From Nitrosomonas communis (GTDB lineage: Bacteria > Pseudomonadota > Gammaproteobacteria > Burkholderiales > Nitrosomonadaceae), in the NCBI RefSeq assembly GCF_024102715.1, contig NZ_JAGFJM010000140.1:1-64000 (forward strand): DNA of 64,000 bases, given 5' to 3'. Position numbers and translations under genes: made by a program. The notes beneath the pieces were generated by a model. That model was not told where the DNA came from. It ran no database searches and was given only the letters and a program-made list of their open reading frames with translations. Positions within the stretch are counted from its first letter, which is position 1. Every line of letters starts with the position of its first letter. Of this stretch, positions 16,079 through 24,555 are shown piece after piece.

Positions 16079-19000
16079 TCAAGAACTTGGAAAGATATTT
16101 TGAAAAAATGCTGTAATTCGATTTTCTTTTTTCTTGCTCGCCAACTTCAGAATTTCATCTGCTGACACTTGTTTTGCTTGCACAAGCGAAGGATCTGCTT
16201 TAATACTATTCACTTCCCCATTATGGATGGCATAAAATTCCCCTGTTGACTGGTTAGCCAACTTATTGGTGACATCCGTTTTCGCCTCACTTAACATTGG
16301 TCGCAATTTATCAAGGGCAGTTTTTTCTTTAACACAACCAATAAACCAAGAAGAAACCTGATCACGGGATTTATAATCCAAATCACCCGGACTCTGTGTT
16401 GCAAGCATTAATCCGATACCAGCTGAGCGAGCACGCTTAAGCAAACTTTCCAGTGGTTCTTTCGTAGCTGGTTTGGATTGAGCGGGCAAATAGAGATCAG
16501 CTTCATCAAACAGAATGACGCCCTGTAATTTATCACTCGGCGATTTTGCAGCAAAACGTCCTATATCCAACAATAGTTGTGATACCCAAAATAAGGCATT
16601 TTCGTTATTACCTAAATACGCAGTACTGATAATACTTAAGCGGGTTTTATTTGTTTTTGTTTTGTTATCAGATGAACGGCCAAATAGACTTTCTGTACTC
16701 AATAGTTCTCCTGATTGAGTAAACAGATTGCCATGCCCTAATGCTAACGTTTGTAAATCTTGAACTAGTCTTTTGAATAATTTAGTTTCGAGTTTCCCAA
16801 TCGCGTTGAGTAATCGCGGATCTTCTTTATCTATGAAATCTAACAAATTATTGAGTGTTAATGCTTGATCTTTGTTTAATTCACTGAGAATTGAAATTGC
16901 CTGTCCAAGAATGATAATACGTGATTTGTCTTGACCTTGATCCTTATAACCCATGATTCTTCCCAGCGAGAAGGCAGCATGATTAGCTAATTGCTCACGT
17001 TCTCCTGATGATAAATTTCCTAATCCATTGGGTATGACGGGAATACTCAGTGCACGACCTTGTCCTTCTATAGCCCCCGGTGTATAAACAGTAACTTCAA
17101 CTTTGTCTTGTAAGTTCTTACGCATCTGTTCGCGTATCGAGTCTGATATGGGACTGCGCCATCCTTCATCTTTCGCATAACTACAAAGATCGCCTTTCCG
17201 ATCAAGCAAAATTGCAGGAATACCTTGTAACAACAATTGTTCAATAATGTTTAAAGCCAATGTCGTTTTGCCACTACCGGGACTACCGAGAAAAGCAGCA
17301 TGACGCACGAGTTGAGAAATTTCGATCTCATAAGGGTATGGTTGATAGCCTTGAAGCATACCTATTTTCATTCGAGAGAAATCAGAAGGCTCAGGTTCAA
17401 CTATAGGTGGTTCCGGTTCTGGAATATATTCAAGATCTAAAATTTGTTGAAATGAAGGCAGACTGAGCAATGGGCGTTCGTCATGTAACCAATGCATAAA
17501 TTCAGGTTGCTGTTCATACTGCTTCCGAAAAGATTCCAGCGCTACCATCGAGCGCCAATCGGAATCCGAGATCATCACTTTTTTCCCCCCTTTTGCTACA
17601 AATTCACCCAATCGTATGGCAATTTTGGTCTTAGGGTCGGAGGGAAATTCAACAGAGCGAATTGCAATTGCTGCGCGCTTATCAGCCATCGTTTGTAACT
17701 CATCAATCTGTCTTGCTAACGCTCCGCCTTGTGGTGCCTTTTGACATAAACCTACTGTCAAATGCTGATCAACATTTTCTCCTACATCCTGAATATCGAT
17801 ATCCAGAAAATCTTCCCGTTGTACGATATTAAATTTGTAAGAGTTATTTAATTCTGCAGTGCAATGTTCAATTGCACATCTGAGCAATTGCAACATCTCG
17901 TTCTCATTTTCGGGGACTGAATGTGGGCCAGTAATGTAATCATTCCATAATTGGCTCAACGGTAAAGTAGGTGGTGTTGGTTGCGGGTCTGGAATTGGTA
18001 ATGGATTCGTATTGTCAGGCGGTTTCGGAGGTTGACCAGTTCGAATAGATTGTTCCCGCTGCTGACGACACCAATCGAGAATTTTACGTGTGCTCATTCC
18101 AGCTAGCAACGCTGGTGTTTCATTTTGAAAAGGAAAAATAGATTCCTCAAAATTGGAATCAATTCTTTTACTGTCGTACAGGTCTTGCAAACGTACACTA
18201 ATCAGTTTTCGTATTTCTGCTTCATTGAGTTGTTCTTTTAGAAAAATCATATCAGGGTCATATTCAATCCGATGTCGTTGAGGTTCTGCCAAATTATTTC
18301 TAAGCAATTCATATATATTTCTTAGACACGCGATCACAACAATCACATTGGGTATCTCCGCCAATTTAGTCATCTCTGCCATTGCACGCCGAAATTTAAT
18401 TTCAGCGTCATCTGCAGGATGAATATCTTCCAGTTGATCCAGGCAGATAACAAAAGCGCCTGAATTGATTGCCATCATTAAATGCGCCAAAGCCTGCAGC
18501 AAACGTTCGGGATCATCTTCCTGAATACGTGGCGTAATATTTCCCAACATTTTGCAATCATATTCCGTCATGTTCTCACAGCGAAGGTATTTGCGTACCC
18601 TTGCATGGGTAGCCGGTTCATCGTTCTGCAAATAGAGTAGTGCACGAATTAAATCAAGATCTACTTTCTGAAATCTTTCTCTTTCTTTATTCAGAATGTC
18701 ATCAGCAATTTTATAAACCAAATCAGTAAGCTCATTTCGATTCAACTCACCATTGCGTAGCTGTTCAATGTCACTTTGTGAAACAATATTTCGTCTTTCG
18801 ATTAATGCATTGGATAAGTGCATTAGCCCTGTCATACTTCCGCTAGATTCACAATAAGGCTTATCGAATGAATCTATAGTGTAACGAAGCGCATAGTTCG
18901 CATAATTGGAAACAGATGAAGTCATCTGCATATAGGCAAAATAACCCAATACTTTCTCTTGTGTATAGTTGCGAAATGCACGCATGAGATGTGTTTTACC

Positions 19001-19231
19001 AGCTCCAGCATCCCCCAGTAGCAACATAATTCGACCGGAGCCTAATTTTTCCGGAATATTTATACGATTTAACAATCGTTCAAAGCAGTCACGACTTTCT
19101 TGATGAATGCTTTCTATATCGTAGGGGTCAGGTTGCCAAATCTGATTGTGATGAATAATAGGGTGAAAAATTTCTTCCTTTACACGGGAGCAAAATATCT
19201 TAAAAAATTTATCTTGTGGAATCTCAGTCAT
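16079..19231 (-). CDS. Two-motor ATPase: N-terminal AAA plus C-terminal HerA/DUF87-type domain
   Basis: A 1050-residue protein, third gene of the operon, starting 1 base after the stop of its neighbour. N-terminal ATPase: Walker A GDAGAGKTH at 73-81, Walker B FVICLDQLE at 260-268, then a sensor-like strand IVVIACLRN. A proline-rich linker (about 401-425) leads to a middle region with acidic repeats (EPEPPIVEPEPSD, 605-617). The second ATPase has Walker A GSPGSGKTT at 649-657, VILLDRKGD-like IPAILLDRKGDL, Walker B GVILFDEADL (904-913), and LLKRARSAGIGLMLATQSPGDL. This last set is typical of HerA/FtsK-type DUF87 pumps. No membrane helices. Likely a DNA- or RNA-translocating motor working with the nuclease encoded upstream. 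AT-rich codon use. Confidence 0.75.
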   Translation of the reverse strand: MTEIPQDKFFKIFCSRVKEEIFHPIIHHNQIWQPDPYDIESIHQESRDCFERLLNRINIPEKLGSGRIMLLLGDAGAGKTHLMRAFRNYTQEKVLGYFAYMQMTSSVSNYANYALRYTIDSFDKPYCESSGSMTGLMHLSNALIERRNIVSQSDIEQLRNGELNRNELTDLVYKIADDILNKERERFQKVDLDLIRALLYLQNDEPATHARVRKYLRCENMTEYDCKMLGNITPRIQEDDPERLLQALAHLMMAINSGAFVICLDQLEDIHPADDAEIKFRRAMAEMTKLAEIPNVIVVIACLRNIYELLRNNLAEPQRHRIEYDPDMIFLKEQLNEAEIRKLISVRLQDLYDSKRIDSNFEESIFPFQNETPALLAGMSTRKILDWCRQQREQSIRTGQPPKPPDNTNPLPIPDPQPTPPTLPLSQLWNDYITGPHSVPENENEMLQLLRCAIEHCTAELNNSYKFNIVQREDFLDIDIQDVGENVDQHLTVGLCQKAPQGGALARQIDELQTMADKRAAIAIRSVEFPSDPKTKIAIRLGEFVAKGGKKVMISDSDWRSMVALESFRKQYEQQPEFMHWLHDERPLLSLPSFQQILDLEYIPEPEPPIVEPEPSDFSRMKIGMLQGYQPYPYEIEISQLVRHAAFLGSPGSGKTTLALNIIEQLLLQGIPAILLDRKGDLCSYAKDEGWRSPISDSIREQMRKNLQDKVEVTVYTPGAIEGQGRALSIPVIPNGLGNLSSGEREQLANHAAFSLGRIMGYKDQGQDKSRIIILGQAISILSELNKDQALTLNNLLDFIDKEDPRLLNAIGKLETKLFKRLVQDLQTLALGHGNLFTQSGELLSTESLFGRSSDNKTKTNKTRLSIISTAYLGNNENALFWVSQLLLDIGRFAAKSPSDKLQGVILFDEADLYLPAQSKPATKEPLESLLKRARSAGIGLMLATQSPGDLDYKSRDQVSSWFIGCVKEKTALDKLRPMLSEAKTDVTNKLANQSTGEFYAIHNGEVNSIKADPSLVQAKQVSADEILKLASKKKENRITAFFQNIFPSS

Positions 19232-19232
19232 T

Positions 19233-20294
19233 TTATGGCTCCAAACGTATGAAATGGAAGATGGAATTTAGATAGGATGTTTCTGATTTCGAAACGGCAT
19301 CCTGGTCCATGGCATAAGCAAGGTCTGCACAGCTTAGTCTGATGAGTCCCTTATTATTGGCAAGGGTGAGATAGTACTTGAACTGATTTAAATCCAGCCC
19401 GAATTGCTTACCATCAAGTTCCATTTGTCGCCAGACATGTGAGATAAATATCTTGTTATCGCCAAACCTCCCTGTCTGACACCGTTTGGCGGATTGCATT
19501 ACCTGAGCAGCAAAATCTTCCAGGTTTAGCGAATGGATTGAGGGTACTTGTAGCTCAAGCTTTGGGTTTTGCTCGGTAGCCGATGGCTTTACTATGGCTG
19601 CTTTCAGAATAGCCAAACGAAGTTCTTCTAGATCAGTGCGTCGTGCACTCACTGCTTTTGCTACCAGTTGTTTCAGGGCAGATTCCCAAGGCAATTCACG
19701 CTCTGCACCCAATAGATTGTTCAGCAGCAACGTCATAATTGAACCTTGTGTAAAAGGCTTGACATATCTGGCATTAGAAGTTGACATTTTTTTTTGCAAA
19801 TTTGCAGTTACTGTAGTGTCGGTCAATTGTTGCCAAAGTAAGCTATCTCGTGCTTTGATCAAAGAAGGGTAAGCACCTATAGATAATTGGTAGGCATTTG
19901 CCAAAATGCTTGCTCGGAGGCCATCAGCGCTAGCAATACATTGACAATCTCGATCATTTACGGGTGCAGGCAGTCCCAGTACAGAAGCAATCAGATAGCA
20001 ATTCTTTAATGCCGGCCAGCGCGTTGTTGGTGGTAGAGAATGTAGGCCTAATATCTGAAGTATTGGCTTTCGTCTCTCAGGTGTAATTTGAAATCGTGAC
20101 TTACCGATTTCTTGTAAAGCACCACGCTCATTTAATTGCTTCAATTCTTGTAACCATTCATCACTTGAAGGCGAGTTAAAGAAAAAATGCTCCAAGGATT
20201 TTTTTAATTCACTAACTACTAACCCATCAGCTGGTGAAGCTAGGAATCGAATCAAAATAAGATCTTGAAGTGTTATATTTTTTACTTTAATCAT
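19233..20294 (-). CDS. Unrecognised winged-helix-like protein of the ATPase/nuclease operon
   Basis: A 353-residue soluble protein, middle gene of the operon, 9 bases after the nuclease gene and 1 base before the ATPase gene. Residues 1-75 look like a winged helix (LQDLILIRFLASPADGLVV, then LKQLNERGALQEIGKSRFQI). A mainly helical middle follows. The C-terminal part, about 282-352, contains IFISHVWRQM, LNQFKYYLTLANNKGLIRLS, CADLAYAMD, SETSY and FHFIRLE, and resembles a second winged-helix module with a conserved-looking 'S-E-x-S-Y...F-H-F-I-R' end. I recognise no named family. By position it is likely an adaptor or DNA-recognition subunit, which is inference. Confidence 0.55.
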   Translation of the reverse strand: MIKVKNITLQDLILIRFLASPADGLVVSELKKSLEHFFFNSPSSDEWLQELKQLNERGALQEIGKSRFQITPERRKPILQILGLHSLPPTTRWPALKNCYLIASVLGLPAPVNDRDCQCIASADGLRASILANAYQLSIGAYPSLIKARDSLLWQQLTDTTVTANLQKKMSTSNARYVKPFTQGSIMTLLLNNLLGAERELPWESALKQLVAKAVSARRTDLEELRLAILKAAIVKPSATEQNPKLELQVPSIHSLNLEDFAAQVMQSAKRCQTGRFGDNKIFISHVWRQMELDGKQFGLDLNQFKYYLTLANNKGLIRLSCADLAYAMDQDAVSKSETSYLNSIFHFIRLEP

Positions 20295-20303
20295 TATTAA
20301 TCT

Positions 20304-21533
20304 CTAATTTGATTTTCCACGTCGATACTGTAACGCTTGGCGAACAGAATCAAGAATTCCTTCAAGCATAGAAACAACATCTTCTGCCAAAAAGCGTAAA
20401 ACAAGTATGCCATGCATTTGTAATATAAAATCCTTTCGACGGTCCCGGCGCCAGGATTCTGGTTCCTGAAAGTGATAATAACCATCTATTTCTAGAGCTA
20501 TTTGATCAGAAATGGCGAATAGATCAATTTCCATCGGCTGATTGCCAAATGGAAATGGCATTCTGACATTCAACTGAAAAACGCCTCGTGTCGCCGGTAC
20601 CAACTCTAGCACGTGGAATAGAAACAGCTCAGCTTGACTGCGGGCAAGAGAATAATCATCACCTTTTTCTTTAATCAGTTGAAACAATGACTTTGCTTCA
20701 TCAATCATTTGTGCTGGTGCATCATATTGTCGTAAAACACGATCTACTTCTTCAGGCAAAGTGCAGTGTAAACTTTTATCTGGATGCACTTCGATCATTC
20801 CATGACGTAACATTGCTTTAATTCTTGATTCAGGGGCTTTTTTACAATAATTCTCAAAGTTTGTGGGCGTAATTGACAGTGCGATCAGAATACTAGGTAA
20901 GGATTCTGCAATTTGTACCAATGTTCGAATTAAAGGTGACAGCAATAATTCATCATCAGTAATTTCTATTAATAAGCCAGGTAAAATATCTGTAGGTAAT
21001 AATTCTGTAAAGGCCATGATCCCTTGAGCCAAATTCTGATCATCTTCTAATTTCATAATTAGCGCTAAATCGGATACCAAGCTAGATGTTAACTTTCGAG
21101 ATATGGAAATTTGTTTCAAAAACCAACTTAGAAGCAATGAACCTTGGCTGGAAATTTCCACAGATAACTGCTGTTGAAATATTTCTAATTCATAATTTGA
21201 CTTACTCAACAATGTAAAATGAATTTGCTCTATTGAACACTTATTGACTACTGCTAGATAAGATAAAAGCTGATGGCGCAGTTTGGGGGTAGCAAGTAAC
21301 TTATCTAGCCAGCTGATTGAAAGTGATTTAGGTATACTTGGAGACCAAATTGCAGTATCCCTGCCTTCACCCTGTATCCATTGACACCATAGCTTCTGAG
21401 TGTCATTGAAGGAACCGCTTAGAACAGTTAGCGTAGGGATGCTTTGGTTACGCCAATGTGATTGAATATCGAGATAGGATTGTAGAGAACTTTGTGATTT
21501 AGTCTGTTCGATATTAACACTGTGTTCCAACAT
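20304..21533 (-). CDS. Protein with C-terminal DUF559/PD-(D/E)xK nuclease domain
   Basis: A 409-residue protein, first gene of the operon, with AAGGA before the ATG at 21533. Residues 1-290 are mostly helical and leucine-rich, without a recognisable motif. Residues 296-400 form a vsr/DUF559-like endonuclease: SQAE (Glu302), then MEIDLF (Asp337), ALEIDGYYHF (Glu348, Asp350) and the basic RRDRRKDF (362-369), followed by the helix ILVLRFLAEDVV. DUF559 proteins are thought to nick or cut DNA near mismatches or mobile elements. In DUF559 the usual core is D-...-EIDG-x-H, and this matches well. The N-terminal part has no known domain and may bind the partner proteins. AT-rich composition like the other two genes. 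Confidence 0.7.
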   Translation of the reverse strand: MLEHSVNIEQTKSQSSLQSYLDIQSHWRNQSIPTLTVLSGSFNDTQKLWCQWIQGEGRDTAIWSPSIPKSLSISWLDKLLATPKLRHQLLSYLAVVNKCSIEQIHFTLLSKSNYELEIFQQQLSVEISSQGSLLLSWFLKQISISRKLTSSLVSDLALIMKLEDDQNLAQGIMAFTELLPTDILPGLLIEITDDELLLSPLIRTLVQIAESLPSILIALSITPTNFENYCKKAPESRIKAMLRHGMIEVHPDKSLHCTLPEEVDRVLRQYDAPAQMIDEAKSLFQLIKEKGDDYSLARSQAELFLFHVLELVPATRGVFQLNVRMPFPFGNQPMEIDLFAISDQIALEIDGYYHFQEPESWRRDRRKDFILQMHGILVLRFLAEDVVSMLEGILDSVRQALQYRRGKSN

Positions 21534-21580
21534 TTGATCCTTCTCGCAATTAATATAGCAAAAGTGAATTGATTATTTAT

Positions 21581-22060
21581 ATACTTGCCGCACTTCAAAT
21601 TTTGGCACTCAAACGCAATCGATAATCTGAAAATTATCGGTCAATAAGGAACGTAGCAATTCTTTATAGCGTTCAGAAGCAGTAAAAAAATTATTGCAGG
21701 CTTGCTTGAACAGGGCATGGGTTTCATAGTACTTACCATACAGAATTTCTTTTTTGAAGAATTACCAATAGCACTCGATCAGGTTCAGATTGAGTGCATA
21801 TGGCGGCAGGAAGATCAATTCGATTTTTGAATACACCAAATATTCGGTAACGATCTGTGAACGATAATAGCTGGCATTATCGCAGATGACGTAAATATGG
21901 TTCGCGCCAGGATGTTGTTGCTCGATCTGTTGTAACAGCGCTACCGTGGATTGCACATTAATAGTGTCATCATAACGAACAATTGAACACAGTCCGGCGC
22001 AATTAATAGCGCCGTTAACTACCATGGTCGTTAACCCAGAACTCACAATTTCTAAACAGC
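21581..22060 (-). mobile_element. IS630-family element remnant, transposase broken
   Basis: The minus strand encodes the C-terminal half of an IS630-type transposase: NGAINC..., then TINVQSTVALLQQIEQQHP, the motif VICDNASYYRS (second catalytic Asp) and LIFLPPYALNLNLIECYW, where the last Glu completes the DDE set. The codon after the W is TAA where the family has Lys; in the same frame the protein would go on as FFKKEILYGKYY until a TGA at 21609. The first catalytic Asp is lost because the 5' part is missing, and a further frame break is likely near 22045. The end of the element is at 21581-21605 with an IS630-like inverted repeat. Inactive. Confidence 0.75.
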
Positions 22061-22063
22061 TTC

Positions 22064-22762
22064 TTAAGCAGAAATAGTAGGATAATTGCTATCATCATCG
22101 AGGTACTCATGATGCGATGTGGCAGCGGTATCCTTAACCAGTAGTGCCAGCTTAATGCGATCTGAAATCGCTAGCTTGCGGAATATTTCAGTTAGATGGG
22201 CTTTGACGGTTCGTTCGGTAATATCCAGCCGTCTGGCAATTTGCTTGTTGCTTTCACCGCGCCCTACCAAAATGGCGATTTCATATTCGCGCCTGGTTAA
22301 ATTTTCCAACAGAGAATTTACTGCGCGTTCAATATGTTTTTTTTCCTGCATGGTCTTGGATAGCTCATGCTGCATATGTTGGACCAGCTTGCGCCTGATC
22401 CATAATTCGCCTTGCCATACCGCTTTGACGGCACGTTTGATTTGTTCGAGTTCAATGGTGTTCAGGCAAAATCCTTTCACGCCTGCTTTGAATAGCAACC
22501 ATTCATGCTCATCGGAAATACCGGAGGTCGATAATATGATGCGGGTTTTGGGGCTCAGCATCAGCAGATCTTCGATTGTCTGAGGGTTATCAATACCGAG
22601 CAGGTCATGATCAAGCAGAAGGATGGGAGGGGTTCTTCTAATCAGTTCTTCTCTGAGTCCATCCAGGCTGGTCAGGCAGATGACGGTAGAAATATCTGAT
22701 AGTCCTTGCTTCCAATGAGTAAGTTTTTCTTCACATGAACTAGCAAGTAGAATCAAGATCAT
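22064..22762 (-). CDS. LuxR-type response-regulator-like transcription factor
   Basis: A 232-residue protein with AGGAG before the ATG. The N-terminal receiver-like domain has the phospho-acceptor region ILLLDHDLLG and a degenerate acidic pocket. The LuxR-type helix-turn-helix is at the C-terminus: LTRREYEIAILVGRGESNKQ, then IARRLDITERTVKAHLTEIF. Such NarL/FixJ-family regulators bind DNA when the receiver is phosphorylated. No sensor kinase gene is adjacent. Two imperfect 18-bp repeats lie upstream (22811-22858). The IS630 remnant begins only 4 bases after the stop, so the end of the gene may have been trimmed or left intact by chance. Confidence 0.75.
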   Translation of the reverse strand: MILILLASSCEEKLTHWKQGLSDISTVICLTSLDGLREELIRRTPPILLLDHDLLGIDNPQTIEDLLMLSPKTRIILSTSGISDEHEWLLFKAGVKGFCLNTIELEQIKRAVKAVWQGELWIRRKLVQHMQHELSKTMQEKKHIERAVNSLLENLTRREYEIAILVGRGESNKQIARRLDITERTVKAHLTEIFRKLAISDRIKLALLVKDTAATSHHEYLDDDSNYPTISA

Positions 22763-22810
22763 TTCTCCTGTTTAACTGAATGTGTCGCTTTATGACGACA
22801 TATCATACTT

Positions 22811-22858
22811 GAAATTCTTTCTTTCAATGAAATTCTTTCCTTCAATGAAAATTTTTCT
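22811..22858. repeat. Tandem 18-bp repeat upstream of the LuxR-type gene
   Basis: GAAATTCTTTCTTTCAAT is followed directly by GAAATTCTTTCCTTCAAT, one mismatch, and then by a partial third unit GAAAATTTTTCT. The repeats lie about 50 bases upstream of the regulator's start and could be operator sites or simple expansion. Confidence 0.7.
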
Positions 22859-22984
22859 GCGCCTGAAGCAGAAATAGACTAACAAGAATCTTGCCACTTT
22901 AATCGCAGAAATAGCCGCTTGTTAACGGTCTATTTTTCCAGGACTTGAATGAATTTAGAAGGTGAGTGCAGGAAACGGGATGAT

Positions 22985-23007
22985 GAACTCAGTCAATGAC
23001 TGAGTTC
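22985..23007. terminator. Perfect 11-bp inverted repeat downstream of the osmC-type gene
   Basis: GAACTCAGTCA and TGACTGAGTTC are separated by a single base. The repeat lies just past the stop of the minus-strand osmC-type gene (23042), where a terminator is expected, but no T run follows. It could equally be an operator. Confidence 0.35.
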
Positions 23008-23041
23008 GGTATGCGAGGGGTATGTGTTGTTTTAAAAGAGA

Positions 23042-23458
23042 TTATGCTTCGACAATTTCATAATCGTGTGTAATATTGGCGGTACTCTTTAGCATGATAG
23101 AGGCAGAGCAATATTTTTCTGCGGAGAGATCGATCGCGCGTTCGACTTGCTGCAATTTCAGGTTTGTGCCGGTGACGATGAAGTGCAGATGGATATCCGT
23201 GAATACTTTCGGATCTTCAGTCGCGCGAGTGGCGTCGATTTCTACGACACAGTCGGTGATTTGCTGACGGCTTTTCTGCAGAATCAGAATGACATCAATG
23301 GCGGAGCAGCCGCCGAGCCCCAGCAGAATCAATTCCATCGGACGTGGTCCCAGATTCCTGCCACCGATATCGGGCGCACCATCCATCAATACGCGATGGC
23401 CGCTTTCTGTTTCACCCAGGGTGCTAATTCCATCCTGCCATTTTATACGTGCTTTCAT
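23042..23458 (-). CDS. OsmC-family protein (YhfA-like)
   Basis: A 138-residue OsmC-fold protein: GAPDIGGRNLGPRPMELIL, then LLGLGGCSAIDVILILQK with the first redox-active Cys, and SAEKYCSASIMLKSTANITH with the second. Both cysteines of the family are present, so thiol-dependent peroxidase or hydroperoxide reductase activity is possible. YhfA-type proteins are the closest by pattern; some of these lack strong peroxidase activity. The start overlaps the stop of holA by four bases (ATGA), so the two are translationally coupled. Confidence 0.8.
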   Translation of the reverse strand: MKARIKWQDGISTLGETESGHRVLMDGAPDIGGRNLGPRPMELILLGLGGCSAIDVILILQKSRQQITDCVVEIDATRATEDPKVFTDIHLHFIVTGTNLKLQQVERAIDLSAEKYCSASIMLKSTANITHDYEIVEA

Positions 23459-24498
23459 ATGCTTTTTCCTGTGTTTTTATTAGAGACTAAAGGCTGCTGC
23501 ACCGTAAGAGCCAATCCAAGTTGCAATAATTCATTCCAGACATCACCCTGAGCAACGCCTTTGATGATTCTGTCTATGTTTGCTGCGTGTAACAGCGCTT
23601 GTAAAAGCAAGCGAGGGGGCAGGCGCTTAATGGCAATCATTATGGTTTTTTGCTGCTGACCCCAGACCCGGGCATCTTTTAATGCTTGTGCCAGTGGCTT
23701 ACCTGTTGCCAGTGCTTGCTGAACCAGCAGTAGCGTGCGCATGGGCTCGGTCAGCGTGCTCAGAATCAACGGTGGGGGAGTGCCTTCCCCTTGCAATCCT
23801 GTCAGAATCCGGCTATAGCGTACTGTATCCGCTGTCAGCATGGCTTCAGCCAGGCTGAAAATATCATAGCGTGCGACATCGAGTACTGCATTTTTGACTT
23901 GCTTAAAAGAAAGCAGACCGGATGCATAGAGTAAGGCAAGCTTGCTGATTTCCTGCTGAGCTGCCAGCAGATTGCCTTCTATTTTATCAATGAGGAGTTG
24001 CAAGGCGTCTGGCGCAATGCGCTGCCCTTGCATAGCAAGCCGTTGCTGAATCCAGTCTGCCAACCGGGGGTAGGCTATCGGATCGACTGCGATCATTACG
24101 CTTGCATGCTCCAGTGCCTTGAACCATTTGCTTGCCTGTGTTTGCTTATCAGCTTTAGGCAGCGTGACAAGCGTGATGGTATCAGGTGGTAAGTGCTGAC
24201 AAAGCGCTTCAATTGCAGCGGCACCTTCTTTTCCGGGCTTGCCTGTAGGGATGCGCATATCGAGCAGTCGCCGTTCGCCAAATAAGGACGATTGGCAGCG
24301 CCATCGTTCTAGATTAGACCAGTCAAAACGGTGATCTACCATAAAAATATCCCGTTCGCTGTAGCCGTGCGTTCGGGCATGCAGGCGAACCGCATCTGCT
24401 GCTTCTATTGCAAGCAGCAGTTCGTCACCGATGATGGTGTAAAGTGGCGCGAGCTGGCGTTGTAGTTGCGCGGAGAGTTGGTCAGGGCTAATCCACAT
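23455..24498 (-). CDS. holA: DNA polymerase III subunit delta (HolA)
   Basis: A 347-residue clamp-loader subunit: LYTIIGDELLLAIEAADAVR at the N-terminus, then LFGERRLLDMRIPTGKPGKE, LVTLPKADKQTQASKWFKAL and LLIDKIEGNLLAAQQEISKLAL, the family's central motif. Delta opens the beta sliding clamp. The gene sits downstream of leuS and lptE (all on the minus strand), the order leuS-lptE-holA seen in many betaproteobacteria and gammaproteobacteria. It overlaps the osmC-type gene by four bases. Confidence 0.9.
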   Translation of the reverse strand: MWISPDQLSAQLQRQLAPLYTIIGDELLLAIEAADAVRLHARTHGYSERDIFMVDHRFDWSNLERWRCQSSLFGERRLLDMRIPTGKPGKEGAAAIEALCQHLPPDTITLVTLPKADKQTQASKWFKALEHASVMIAVDPIAYPRLADWIQQRLAMQGQRIAPDALQLLIDKIEGNLLAAQQEISKLALLYASGLLSFKQVKNAVLDVARYDIFSLAEAMLTADTVRYSRILTGLQGEGTPPPLILSTLTEPMRTLLLVQQALATGKPLAQALKDARVWGQQQKTIMIAIKRLPPRLLLQALLHAANIDRIIKGVAQGDVWNELLQLGLALTVQQPLVSNKNTGKSI

Positions 24499-24555
24499 AA
24501 GGGTGTTGCTAAATATCTATTGAACAGGCTGCTGCCGCGTGCGCGCTGACAGTAA

